The translations under genes were made by a program, and so were the position numbers. The notes under the pieces are model-generated. The model was not told the DNA's origin, searched no databases, and worked only from the letters and a program-made list of their open reading frames with translations. Positions 23,501 through 34,738 of a DNA stretch of 64,000 bases are shown piece after piece. Numbering within the stretch: position 1 is the first letter of the stretch; the number at the start of each line of letters is the position of its first letter. The stretch is from Plumapathes pennacea (Eukaryota; Cnidaria; Anthozoa; Antipatharia; Myriopathidae), in assembly GCA_964036295.1 (NCBI GenBank), contig OZ038464.1, forward strand, positions 16,484,443 through 16,548,442. The letters are read 5' to 3'.

Positions 23501-26500
23501 TGGGTCTGAGTATTGTTAGATCTATAGATTGCTAGGTCGGTGGATCTGTTGCTCAATGCCCTCAGTGCATCTGTACATTGCAAAATCTGTGAATTGGATC
23601 GTTGGATCTATTTGTTAGATTTGTAGATCGCTAGAATGATGGATATGTAGCTCGTTCTTGGATAAACCGATCTGTGGATCTGCGAATTGTTAGATTGACG
23701 GGTCACTACATCACTAGATCGACGGATGTCTCCTGACCATGGTCAGGCACGTTTTCCGAGCACAGTCAGGCATGGTCAGACATGGTTCCTGACCATGTTC
23801 GACCATTATCAGACATATTTCTTGACCATGATCAATCACAGTCAAACATGTTCCTGCCCATGGTCGACCATGGTGAGACATGTCTCCTGACTATGTTCAC
23901 ACATACTTTTTGACCATGATCGATCAAAGTCAAACATGTTCCCTAACCAGAGTCGACCATGGTGAGACATGTCTCCTGACTATGGTCAGACATATTTCTT
24001 GACCATGATCGATCAAAGTCAAACAGGTTCCCTAACCACAGTCGACCATGGTGAGACATATCTCCCGACTATGGTCAGACATATTTCTTGACCATGATTG
24101 ATCAAAGTCAAACAGGTTCCCTAACCAGAGTCGACCATGGTGAGACATGTCTCCTGACTATGGTCAGACATATTTTTTGACAATGATCAATCACAGTCAA
24201 CACAGTCAAACATCTTCCCTGACCATGGTCGACCATGGTGAGACATGTCTCCTGACAATGATCAGACATACAGTAAAACCCCGCTATCTCGAACTCCCTA
24301 GGGAAGCGAGAAATAGTTCGAGATAACGGGGTAGTATCATGGCAATTTTCCACCAATTTCATTTCGAAGGGGAGTCGGATTTTGTTCGAGATAGCGGGGA
24401 GTTCGAGATAACCGAGTTCGAAATAGCGGGGTTCTTCTTCTGTATTTCTTGACCTTGGTCACTCGTACGGTTTCTTCTCAAGTGGTTAGGAGAATTCATT
24501 TGTATACTGAGTCAAGAATCAGCGGAGTTAGGTTTTTTATCAATATATTTTTTTGGTAGAATGTCCACAGCAGCACTGTTGACCTGGAAGCCCTCAGAAG
24601 TGCGGCACTGAGTCTGTTTGAACAGTACCTGTCAGACTCTGTAAGTCCTCCTTCCTTCCTTCCTGCATGCCTTTCCTCTCTCCCTTCCTTTTCTTCCTTC
24701 ACGCCCTCTCCCTCACTTCCTTATTTCTTTTGGTTTGTCTTTTTGTTCTCTCTGTACAAACAGCACTGATTTGATTTATCTGTGACTTTCTGTAATGTCA
24801 TTGCAGGCGGATCCTCGTGTCACGCTGCCAAAGGATTTAGTAAAGCAGACACACAAGAGAATAACCAAAGGAACTCCTTCACCAGATTACTTTGATGATG
24901 CCCAGTCCCAGGTGAGTAGCTGCTATTGCTTGAACTTGTCTCACATCGAGTTATCTTCAAAATTCATCAAAATATCAAAAGCTTTTAAGGACTTTCGCTT
25001 ACCCCAAGATCTCTTCCACAGCAAAACATAAATGTCCAATGCCGGCAGATCCTTACTTCTTCATTTATATTTAGTTCTACAATTCTCTTTAATAATTTGC
25101 ACACTAGTCTGACAAAGTAAATACAGGCTGGCCCTTAAAAAGTTCTACATTTCTCAGGTAGGAGTGAAAGTATTAAAGCCGTTTCACACTGGACGCGTCG
25201 CGACACGCTGTAACTGCATGCGACAACGCGACAAAATTAGATCCCGGTCATTCCTTCAATCCGATTCACACCCGACGCGGCACGACATTCGCTATGTCGC
25301 GCCGCGTCCGGTGTGAATCGGATTGAAGGAATGACCGGGATCTAATTTTGTCGCGTTGTCGCATGCAGTTACAGCGTGTCGCGACGCGTCCAGTGTGAAA
25401 TGGCCTTTACAAACAATGGATTCCATACTTATCTCAGCTCCGAGGTCTGAAAACCCTTGTGCTGTCGTTCTTTAGTTATTGCTACACTTCTATGAGCGAG
25501 GAAGCCTGACAAACTAGGGATTCCATACTATCTGAGATTACTTTCGACGGTTATCCGAAATAGGCTGTAATGATCATGTATAATTATTGTTTATGCTTGG
25601 CTTCCAGGTTTATGAAGTTCTTGGAAATGAGAAGTTTTATGGAGCTTTTATTAACAGTCAGACATACCTAAGGTCTGCTATTAAACTTTTTTATTTAAAA
25701 AATTATCTTTGTAACAGACGTGAGATATGTATAGTATATGCTTTGTTTGTTTCTTTTTGTTGTTTTTTTTTGTACGATTTGCTTAGTGTGACGTCACAAA
25801 ATTTCAAACCTAGGTTCAAGGCGATCCTAAAGCCCCATGCACACGAGCAAGTTTTCTATGACAAGTTTTCTGTGACAAAATTTTTTTGCTCGTGTACATG
25901 AGAAAATTTGGGCAAATTTTCTGTGACAAATGCATTTGCTGAAAAGCTGGCGTGCTAGCTTTTTTATGACAAGGAAAACTTGTCACATGTGAAATTTGAT
26001 CCTGTACACAAAAACTTGTCAAAGTTTTTCGGAAAACTTTAGTTCCCATGTCTTCATTTGCAAGCGTGTTTGCACGGTCAAGATGGCGGCATCCACAACA
26101 TTGACAACAAAGTCTTTGAATTAGCCAAATAATGCAGTTAGCCTCTTGCTGGAGGCTTTGAGACCACGCGAAAAGTTTATGGAAGTCAAAGTCAGAAGGA
26201 AAAGAAACAACGAAAATTTGTCAAAAAACTTGTGAAAAAAAAAAGTTGTTCGATCGTATACACGGGCAAATCATTTGTCAAAGAAAACTTGTCATAGAAA
26301 ACTTGCTCGTGTGCATGGGGCTTAAGGGATTTTCTTTTTTAAAGTTGTTGGTCTAAGCACAACAAGTGACCAGTTGAGTGTCATTGTCTGTTTGAGTAAC
26401 CACGACGTTGGAAGATTGTTGTTGATAGATTCCTGTTTCACTCGCTGTGTAGATGGCTAGAGGCTTAAACAAATCCATTCTAAAAATTGAATTTTTAGGC

Positions 26501-29500
26501 GATGAGTTGTGTGGTTTTTTTGTAGGTGCCTTCTTGATCTGGATATCTTGAATGAAAAATCTGGTGAGCATGTTGGTCGTTTGGTTAACGTTCCAGTTCG
26601 TCAATGTCACAATCCAATAATTGCTTTCATGCCACCCAAATATGACCTGTAACATACTACGTGTATTTCTTTTTACCAATTGTTAAATTTTTGAAGTCGT
26701 GCGACCGTATAAAGACTACTAGAGTAAGGTGATCTTCGTAGTTATGAAGCAACTCAAAAGGACCCTCTTACCCACAGTCCTTTGCGAGCCGAAATCCTTG
26801 AACCCAACCTAAACAATGCAAGTTATACAACTGCTAATGCTGTATGCGAACATTAAGCTGATTCATCTATCAATTCTCAACACATCACTGATACAGTTGA
26901 TGTATGAATAGTTGGGATATTTTGTATTTTGAGCTATGTGAGTTTACCAAGGCTAAGTATCTTTCTTTTCATTCACAGATGATGGAGGGGACACAGCGAG
27001 TAATATCGACGAAGGTGGGCTACTATTGTAAACAAACTTCTCCGAAAAAAATATAGATAACCTTTACTATAAGACAGCTTTCGCGAAATTCCAGCATTTC
27101 TATTTTTGTTTGTTTAATCCTAAAGGTTTTGCCACAGTTAATTTGGTTCTGGATGAAAGTCCTCAGCTGTGTCTGCTCGAGGCCGGAAATGTAGTCACTT
27201 ACACGATCATCTTTTTTATTTAGCAGACGAAGCAAGAACCATTGACATGGAAGCCACTCCCGCGGAGGTAACAAGCCAGTTAAGACGTCCCTTCTTCCCC
27301 CTCCCCCTTGGGCGGGGCGATAATTGCTAAGCTTGTTTTTGGTGGGCGAAGGAGGGGGAGGGGGAGAGAATTGTCGTAGAGATTTGCAAATTCAGTCACG
27401 TCTCATTGTTGAGCCGCGCGTTTTGCCAGAGTTGGTGGACACTTGACAGCTTCTACTGCAGATTACTGCAATTAACTTAATCACGAGAAGATTAAAATCA
27501 GTTATCCAAGCAGGTTTTTCAAGACCAAACTGTTCCAGCACGATCAGGCTAATCCTGGATTAGATTCATCTTTTTTTTTTTTTTTTTTTTCATCTTTAAT
27601 CCTTTCACTCCTAAGCTCAAAATGCAGATTCTCCCAACCTTATTAGGCCAATGCAGATCATGGCCAAGAGGTTGAGAAAGGGGACTTGACACTCGAGAAA
27701 TTCTTTGACCATTCCATAGTCATGTTTATGTTGACGTACGCGTGCAGAGCTGTTGGTACCCTTGCGGTTTACCTTCACACGATGTCCTAAATGACGTCAT
27801 GCTCTTACAGGAGTGTGCGCCCCATCCGGACAGGCTGTGGTCCCCGGATGATGACGTCAGGTTGAATGCCAGCATTACCGAAGTAGGTATGTACAGACAT
27901 GGAGTCTCTTATTGTTGATGTAGTAGTAGATTACACTCAATCAGTAGTTCCACTACATTTTCAGTTTGAGTCTTTTGTAGTTCGTTCGCGGTCATGATTC
28001 GTGCTGTGTGTTTTTTTTTTTTTTTTTTTTTTTTTTTTTGTCTGTCGGGGTTTTGTTGTAGGGATGTGTAAGGATAACAGTGGAAGGATCTACGCGGTGT
28101 ACTCTGTGAGTGTGTTTCGTACCACCGCTCAGGGCACGCAGTCCTGGACAGTCTACCGGCGTTACAGTGATTTTGACAACTTGCACATGCATCTCAAAGA
28201 GAAGGTACGGAGGCGTTTTTCAGACAAACTTTACTCACTCACTCACTCACTCACTCACTCACGCACGCACGCACGCACTCACGCACCCACCCATGCTCAC
28301 TCTGGTTTGTTGAAACTGTTTCTTGCAGCTTTGATTGGCTGTGTACGAAAGTCATCGGAAAACCTATCTCAATTACTCAATTTAATTTGAGTGTTTTCTA
28401 ATTTTGTTGATATGTTTGTCTAGTTTGGGTCCTTCGACTGCCTTTTGTTGCCCACCAAGAAAACGTTCAACAACATGGACAAGAAATTCTTGGAGAAAAG
28501 GAGAATCGCGCTCAACTCTTATTTGCAGGTACAGTAATGCTTTTGCAGTTTTCGAATCGTGGTCGAAAGTAATCGCATATTTCTGAGATGCCAGTTGCCT
28601 CTGTTTCAAAAAGGTGCGAACCCTTTTTTAAGAAAACTAGTTTTACTCTCAAGTTTACCTTCATGCTAATCAAACTGTCGTCTCAATAATTGTCTGTTAT
28701 GTTCCTTTATCATAAATGTTGATTTTTTTTAAACCCTTTTGGTTCTTCCAGAATCTCCTCTTGTCAGATCTTCTTGGAAGACACCCAGGAATGTTTGAAA
28801 TCGTGTTCAGTTTCCTTGAGCCAGGGGAGTACACCAGAGAAAAAATGCAGTTTGCTCGCAAGGTACAAATTCTCCCAACCATTCAAGACGAAAATGTATG
28901 AGTTATATAGTGAGAATTGTTAGTCAGATCAGCTCTCATGTGAGCGAGGTATCAAATGCCAAATTCTCCGTACTGTATGATACATCTCTGGTGAGAGACT
29001 GAAAGAGAAAATTGAAGTTAATCACTCTTAGGATTTCTACTGATACATACTAAGGGCGCGTTCGGTTGGGTCTATTCCAGAATATAGGAATAGCGATACT
29101 GATTGATAAAATATTCTGCATTGGAGCTGAATTATGTTGAGACGTATCGGGAGCTGTTCGAAATGTCAGCGTGAAGGTTTTGAAAAAATTTCCTGAAAAA
29201 AATTTCCCTCATAAGAAGCAAAACTTTGGATCATTTTAGCTCTTCCTATTCTGGAATACGGTCAATCAAACTCACCCTAAAATAGCCAATAGATTTGACT
29301 TAGATTGTTTAATCAAGTCTCAACTATGCTTAACTATGATACAAATATATCATACAATCAGTAATTCGTTCGTAACGTATTTGTGTCTTCACTCTCCAAT
29401 AGCTGGTCGCACCAATACGCAACGTATCTCATGCAATAAAGACCGTCCCTGGAGGAGTGCAAAAGATGTTCACCAAGGTACGTGGGCTTTCAGTGGTTCA

Positions 29501-32500
29501 ACATGTAAACTGACTAGAAACGTAAGACTGCCCTTAATGTACTCATTGAGAGCTTTCATTTGAGTGGTCGAACATTTAGGTTTCAATTGATGTTAAAATA
29601 TACTCATCGAGAGCTTTCATATTGAAAGGTCACACTTTTAGGTTTCATAATTTTTGACAGTTCAGCAGTTGGACGGGAACACTGCTATTAGAATATACTA
29701 ATTGAGGGCTTTGATTTGAGTGGTCACACCCTTAGGTTTCATTTGACAGTCCAAGAGTTAACTATTGACTGAAAACAGTTCAATCGTGCTTCCTTTTGAA
29801 CTTTTAGTCCAAATGCTTTTCTTGCCAAGGAAATGTTACTGCCCTAACAGTACTTCTTAATTTTTGACGACCTGTTGTCTTATTAATTTAGCCTGGGGGA
29901 CATCGACGTGAACTGAAAGAGGATTCCAGACAACTGTATGCAGACTTTGATCCAGAGGTACGTAAATCTACTGCAAATGGATCCTTGAAATCCCCAACCC
30001 TACTCAAAGGAATATATCGGCTACCGACGTCTCTATGCCATACTCCTCGTATCTGTTGAAGGGCGAAAATTGGGCTTGGTTAATAATTTGTCTCAGATTC
30101 AAAACTCGGCATGCAATAGTGAACATAACACACAGTTTGTTCAACAGGAAAGGAAGTCTGCGTCATAACGACATAGGAACTCTACCAATAGTTAACACTC
30201 AATATGATACCTATTGTACCTGTACTGTAGGAAGAAGAGAATATTCCTTTACGAATCTTGCTGCTTCTTATGGACGAAATATTTGACCTAAAAGATAGGT
30301 AAGGCTTTATAATAAGTATGCGACTGAATGGAAAATTCAGGTTAAAAAATCCGATGTGACACGGTAGTCTGATACGTCTCACGGATCAGAGGATCTCGAT
30401 TGAAGCGATTTTGCCCTCTGCGCCAAACTAGTCAGGGCCAGTTGTTCAAAGCACATTTCAGACCAAAAGATACTATTTTTCAACCCTATTTCAGACCCGT
30501 GTCCTAAAATAAGCAAAATCTACTACTCTATTTCAGACCAAAGAGACAAAATCGATATCCTATTTCAGACAGCAATACCCGTCGGGACGGCACATACCTA
30601 AATATTATGGCCTATATGGCTTATCTATGGGGCGGAACAGACCTATATGGCGTATGTATGGATGTATGGGGCGTACATACCTTACATACCTATATGGCTT
30701 ATATATGGGGCGTACATACATATATGGCTTATGTATGGGGCGTACATACCTATATGGCGTAGTTTACATACCGATATGGTTTATATATGGGGCGGCACAT
30801 ACCTATATGGTTTATATATGGGGTGTACATACCTATATGGCCTATATATGGGGCAGCACATACCTATATGCAATCCTGGCCAAAAGTATGTGGGACACTC
30901 TGAAAAAATGCTATTTTTCAACATTACTCTCTTTTAAACAACGAAAGCGGCTCTTTTTCCGAAAGGTAACCCTCCTCCCCCCCCCCCCCCCCCCCCCCCC
31001 CCCCATGCAATGTTGCATAAAGGGCACACTCAGTCAACATTGTCAGAGGGAGGGGGGCAGGAAGAGGGAAAACATCATAATTTTTACATAAAAGGTTAAG
31101 TGTCCCACGACTTTTGGCCAGGATTGTGGCTTATATATGGGAGGTACATACCTCTATATGGTTTATATATGGGGCGGTACATACCTATTTGTCTCATATA
31201 TGACTCGGCCCTCTGGGACACCTTTTTTCTGTCGGGGGCCTTAGTCAAGCTTTGAACAACCGGGCTACGTTCGGAATCGTGCTCCTCATTTCGCCGTGTC
31301 AGTTTGTCTGATCTCCTTTTGATTTGTTTCATGGTAGAAATCTATGGCTGCGGCGGAGGATAGTGGTCCTGTTGAGACAAATAATCAAGACGACGTTTGG
31401 AGACAGAATAAATCGGTAAGAAGCAGTGCCTAGTGCGCAAAATTGTCGGTTAAACTCTTTCACTACCAAAGGAGCTTGAAATTTAGAGTTTGATTCATAT
31501 CTATATAAGCCCAAACTCCTGAACTGTCAAATGAAACCTAAACGTGTGACCACTCAAATGAAAGCTCTCAATGAGTACATTCTAATAGCAAGAGGAGCAG
31601 GAGACTTGGATGCTGGCGGAAACGGATGAGGGTTTTAACTGAAAAACTGATTTTACTTGAAAGTGAGACGAAATCTGCGAATAAAAAGAAAAAGCCGAGT
31701 ATACAGCGGCATCGCCACTTTGACTTTTTTTAAATTATTGTTTACCCTTTCACTGGCGAATTCTCAGGAGTTCTGCTCTTAACGTTCTACAGCATTCTTG
31801 TTTCCCTCTTTCAGCAAAATAGTCGATTTTGTAGACTTCATGACGTCGGCTGAACAGATAGCAGAATATGTCAAGGTGTTCAGGTAAGTGTGACAGCTCC
31901 ACCCGGTGCATCCCTCATGTATGTATGCATATATCGTTGCTGGCAGGATGGGTATTGCTACCTTGGTGTGAAGTTGGTTTGGTCCGCAAGTAATAAAACC
32001 TTGCAAAAGTAATTTGCGATTGGTTTTGCTTTGAACAACGGACCAATCAGAAGTGCTAGAAACCGCCATCGCAACATGCTTGAGTGAGCAGATCGAAATG
32101 TGGTTTTTCCTTTATTCCTGATTGGCCAAGAATGCTGCTAAACTTAATTTGGATCAATCAAAAGTGTAAAGAACGCAAATCCATTTTGATCAAACGATTA
32201 CTTTCGACAGTAATCTGCAAACGGTTCTATAAACAAGTCCATCGCGTCCCACCGGTACATTTTGTGGATTGTTGGGAAGATATTCATGTTATGAGAGGCT
32301 ACAAAAATAAATAAATTAATTAATTAATTAATTAAATTAAAATACCGGTCTACGTAGCGTGCATCGTGTCCTCTTTTTCAGGGATTCGTTTTGGCCTGGT
32401 GGTGTGTTAGCAGAAACCCCGCCAGAGAGAAAGCTGGACGCTAAGACGAGAACACGAGTCGCAGCCAAAACCAAGATGTATGGCAGCATACCAGGTGAGA

Positions 32501-34738
32501 AATACTGAAAAATGAACTGCCGACACGGTTGCCGACGACCTTCCGACAAGTGACCGATAACTCCGACAAGCTTCCGATGACCCACCTTGGCCTGAGTGGT
32601 CGAGCCTTGTTCTAACTACGTATGCCTGCACAAGGGCTGGGAGGGATGATATGAGCCCCGCGTGAAGATAGTGTTCCATGTGTGATTATTGATACTCCAT
32701 ACAAAAGTGTCTCGGCAACTACAGTCTATACCGACAAGCCGCCAATGCCTGCCGACAAGCTGCCGATGACCTACTGACAAGCTACCGATAGCCTGCCGAC
32801 AAGATACCAACAATTTTATCTAATACGTCGTTTACTAGAAAAAAGTGTTGGTTGTATTCTCTAAAACAAAGAGCTGAAAAAGTAGTCAGTTGGTCAATAT
32901 ATGGGGTCGAATTTTCTTGATTGATATCTCGTTTAAAATTGGTTTATTCTTTTTATTTTGTTTGCTCGTTCTCTCAGAGGAGCTGAACAGATTCTTGGGC
33001 ACTGATGTCACCATGGCAGGAGTGTGCAGGTGAGTTCATAGGAGCTGTGCGAGACCAGTTTTAGGAGACCAACAAATGAATAGCAAACATCCAGCTTTTG
33101 CTGAAGTTCAAACTGAAACTGAAGCTCATGCACGTGCAGTGTGAATCAATAAAGCGCGTGTAGCTGTCACGTCATAGAGACATCAGGAAACTGAAGCTCA
33201 CGCGCGTGTAGTTGTTACGTCATAGAGACACGTACAACAGGAAACTGAAGCTCGCGCGCGTGCAGTTGTCACGTCATAGAGACACGTACAACAGGAAACT
33301 GAAGCTCGCGCGCGTGCAGTTGTCACGTCACAAAGACACGTACAACAGGAAACTGAAGGTGAAGTAATAAGGGCAGCATTTTCTTGCAACTTGTCGTGCA
33401 ACAAAGTTGCGTAGCAAGTTGCACCTGTTGTTACACGTATTACTACCTACACACGCAACTTGTTCTGCAACAAAATTTCGTGTTGCGAATTGCGGCAACA
33501 TGTTGCAAAAAGTAGAAGCCAAGTCTACTTTTTGCAACATGTTGCCGAAACTCGCAACACGAAATTTTGTTGCGTGCATAGGTAGTAATACGTGTAACAC
33601 AGGCCGCAACTTGCTGCACGACAAGTTGCAAGAAAATGTTGCCCGTATTACTTCACCTTGAAGCCCCCAGGCGTGCAGTGTGAATCAACAAAGCGCGTAT
33701 AGTTGTCAAGTCATAGAGACACGTATAACAGGAAACTGAAGCTCGCGCGCGTGCAGTGTGAATCAACAAAGCGCGTGCAGTTGTTACGTCATAGAGACAA
33801 GTACAAAAGGAAACTGAAGTTCACGCGCGTGCAGTGTGAATTAACAAAGCGCGTGTAGTAGTCACGCCATAGAGACACGTACAACAGGAAACTGAAGCTC
33901 ACGCGCGTGCAGTGTGAATTAACAAAGCGCGTGTAGTTGTTACGTCATAGAGACAAGTACAAAAGGAAACTGAAGCTCACGCGCGTGCAGTGTGAATTAA
34001 CAAAGCGCGTGTAGTAGTCACGCCATAGAGACACGTACAACAGGAAACTGAAGCTCACGCGCGTGCAGTGTGAATTAACAAAGCGCGTGTAGTAGTCACG
34101 CCATAGAGACACGTACAAAAGGAAACTGAAGCTCACGCGCGTGCAGTGTGAATTAACAAAGCGCGTGTAGTTGTTACGTCATAGAGACAAGTACAAAAGG
34201 AAACTGAAGCTCACGCGCGTGCAGTGTGAATTAACAAAGCGCGTGTAGTAGTCACGCCATAGAGACACGTACAACAGGAAACTGAAGCTCACGCGCGTGC
34301 AGTGTGAATTAACAAAGCGCGTGTAGTTGTCACGTCATAGAGACACGTACAACAGGAAACTGAAGTTCGCGCGCGTGCAGTGTGAATCAATAAAGCGCGT
34401 GTAGTTGTCACATCATAGAGAGACACGTACAACAGGAAACTGAAGTTCGCGCGCGTGCAGTGTGAATCAACAAAGCGCGTGTAGTTGTCACGTCATAGAG
34501 ACACGTACAACAGGAAACTGAAGTTCGCGCGCGTGCAGTGTGAATCAACAAAGCATGAAGGTGACCTCTTTTTAACTTCTCGTCTTTTTGCTTTTCTTGC
34601 AGAGTGTTTGATACCTTCCAGTACACAAGTTTTAACAAGCGCCTCTTTTATGTTTTTTGGGAAGGAATTCTAGAGCAACTTTTTCCTGACAACAAATTCA
34701 ACGAAATTTTCCGCAAGATTCACGCCAAGGCAAAGTGA
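15759..34738 (+). CDS. SNX13: Sorting nexin 13 (PXA-RGS-PX-nexin C protein)
   Basis: Membrane-anchored endosomal sorting nexin. The family binds phosphoinositides and has an RGS-type domain linked to Gs alpha. Exons: 15759-15886, 16311-16503, 16856-16980, 17077-17195, 17327-17437, 18884-18972, 19456-19539, 19872-19918, 20177-20271, 20924-21042, 21838-21940, 22442-22497, 23141-23236, 24560-24640, 24807-24911, 25608-25672, 26526-26563, 26979-27014, 27224-27267, 27811-27886, 28062-28204, 28424-28528, 28752-28862, 29403-29477, 29892-29957, 30231-30298, 31338-31415, 31815-31883, 32382-32494, 32978-33029, 34603-34738. The joined length, 2826 nt, is in frame (941 residues; vertebrate SNX13 is about 960). 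Layout: hydrophobic anchor 10-50; PXA about 94-290 (RLTGSSIIDEPLQE, FFRDYVHSWYY); RGS about 390-540; PX about 600-720 (VYRRYSDF); nexin C about 770-935. Starts at 15750 and 15753 are also in frame. Confidence 0.95.
17216..17300. repeat. C-rich homopolymer tract
   Basis: A run of about 30 cytosines lies between SNX13 exons 4 and 5. Comparable C-runs occur near 16697-16711, 18474-18491 and 30977-31004. Confidence 0.8.
17598..17838. mobile_element. MITE with GGGCCCAGTTTTTC ends, copy 1
   Basis: Inverted ends GGGCCCAGTTTTTCAAAG and CGAAAAACTGGGCCC enclose an AT-rich, non-coding centre. A close relative lies at 50321-50573. It sits in SNX13 intron 5. Confidence 0.8.
17898..18127. mobile_element. 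MITE with AACCCTTTCACT ends
   Basis: The left end AACCCTTTCACTACC and right end AGTGAAAGGGTTAG are inverted, about 230 bases apart, in SNX13 intron 5. Degenerate relatives occur elsewhere in the window. Confidence 0.6.
18371..18783. mobile_element. MITE with AATTCAAATAAGCGCCC ends
   Basis: Left AAAAATTCAAATAAGCGCCC and right GGGCGCTTATTTGAATTTTT are inverted termini. The interior has repeated AATAAGTGCCCCC variants at both ends. It lies 100 bases upstream of SNX13 exon 6. Confidence 0.8.
19076..19193. repeat. Interstitial telomere-like (CCCTAA) tract
   Basis: About 115 bases of CCCTAA units mixed with CCCTTAA and CTCTTAA variants, in SNX13 intron 6. The metazoan telomere repeat is TTAGGG, so this is its C-rich strand in degenerate form. 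Confidence 0.8.
19268..19400 (+). mobile_element. tRNA-derived SINE fragment
   Basis: An A-box-like ATGGCTAAAGAGTATTGAC is followed by a B-box-like GAGTTTGATTCCCGCA, then GGCAGTAGTAAGG and GGAGGCAACTCCAA. The same order appears in the minus-strand copy at 43097-43273. It ends about 55 bases before SNX13 exon 7. Confidence 0.6.
20283..20890. repeat. CAT/ATC trinucleotide microsatellite, about 600 bp
   Basis: Nearly pure ATC repeats interspersed with GTC and ACC variants fill most of SNX13 intron 9. The open frames it creates (poly-His, poly-Ile, poly-Met, poly-Asp) are products of the repeat and not genes. Confidence 0.97.
22718..23093. mobile_element. Tc1-like MITE with CAGTCGAACCT ends
   Basis: Left CAGTCGAACCTACCGTAAGC and right GGGAGGTTCCACTG are approximate inverses. 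Several internal GTGGTCGCTTAC strings repeat. It ends 48 bases before SNX13 exon 13. Confidence 0.6.
23730..24270. repeat. Minisatellite of GACCATGGTCAGACATG-type units
   Basis: Variants of CTGACCATGGTCAGACAT and GACCATGGTGAGACATG repeat many times in SNX13 intron 13. The preceding 23400-23730 also has degenerate GATCGTTGGATC-type repeats. Confidence 0.85.
24271..24442. mobile_element. Tc1/mariner-like MITE with TA target duplication
   Basis: Starts CAGTAAAACCCCGCTATC and ends with the inverse of CAGAAGAAGAACCCCGCTAT, flanked by TA on both sides. It is inserted at the edge of the preceding minisatellite. Confidence 0.75.
25174..25409. mobile_element. Near-perfect palindromic MITE, 236 bp
   Basis: Two arms of roughly 110 bases (left start TTTCACACTGGACGCGTCG, right end CGACGCGTCCAGTGTGAAA) are almost exact inverses around a short centre. 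It lies in SNX13 intron 15. Confidence 0.85.
25831..26322. mobile_element. 492-bp MITE with TAA target duplication (Harbinger-like)
   Basis: Ends AGCCCCATGCACACGAGCAA and TTGCTCGTGTGCATGGGGCT are perfect inverses flanked by TAA. It lies in SNX13 intron 16. Confidence 0.85.
28008..28039. repeat. T homopolymer in acceptor tract
   Basis: About 28 thymines lie 22 bases upstream of SNX13 exon 21 and overlap its expected polypyrimidine tract. Confidence 0.8.
28231..28290. repeat. TCAC/GCAC microsatellite
   Basis: Tandem TCAC then GCAC tetranucleotides lie just downstream of SNX13 exon 21. Confidence 0.85.
29052..29282. mobile_element. MITE with GGGCGCGTTCGGTTG end
   Basis: The left AAGGGCGCGTTCGGTTGGG and the right end (TCAATCAAACTCACCCTAA) are imperfect inverses. 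It lies in SNX13 intron 23. Confidence 0.5.
30600..30870. repeat. TATATGG/GTACATACC minisatellite
   Basis: Units of about 30 bases combining TATATGGGGCG with TACATACCTATATGG repeat in SNX13 intron 26. They resume at 31127-31200 after an inserted element. Confidence 0.85.
30871..31126. mobile_element. Tc1-like MITE inserted in minisatellite
   Basis: Ends CAATCCTGGCCAAAAGTATG and CGACTTTTGGCCAGGATTG are inverses, 256 bases in all. It splits the TATATGG minisatellite. A poly-C run (about 30977-31004) lies inside. A solo end is at 7011-7051. Confidence 0.75.
31985..32233. mobile_element. Inverted-repeat element (GTTTTCGG family), degenerate
   Basis: Internal ACCAATCAGAAGTGC and TGATTGGCCAAGAATGCTGC strings, and a right end CTTTCGACAGTAATC, match the family. 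Boundaries are approximate. It lies in SNX13 intron 28. Confidence 0.55.
32505..32820. repeat. Degenerate TGCCGACAAG/ACCGAT repeats
   Basis: Scattered head-to-tail variants of TGCCGACAAGCTACCGAT lie in SNX13 intron 29, with a non-repetitive middle near 32585-32710. Confidence 0.5.
33112..34557. repeat. 54/78-bp minisatellite array in SNX13 intron 30
   Basis: About 16 units containing GCGCGTGCAGTGTGAAT, ACAAAGCGCGTGTAG, CATAGAGACACGTACAAC and AGGAAACTGAAG repeat head to tail. Most are 78 bases. Two early units (about 33241-33347) lack a 24-base block and are 54 bases. ACGTCA half-sites recur in many units. A MITE interrupts the array. Confidence 0.92.
33359..33657. mobile_element. 299-bp palindromic MITE inside the minisatellite
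   Basis: Left GGTGAAGTAATAAGGGCAGC and right GTTGCCCGTATTACTTCACC are inverses, and the arms stay complementary for over 100 bases. CAACTTG/CAACAAG motifs recur. Confidence 0.85.

Noticed and set aside
30627..31091. 154-residue frame rich in Tyr, Gly and Met
   Set aside because: Translation of the TATATGG minisatellite and the inserted MITE.
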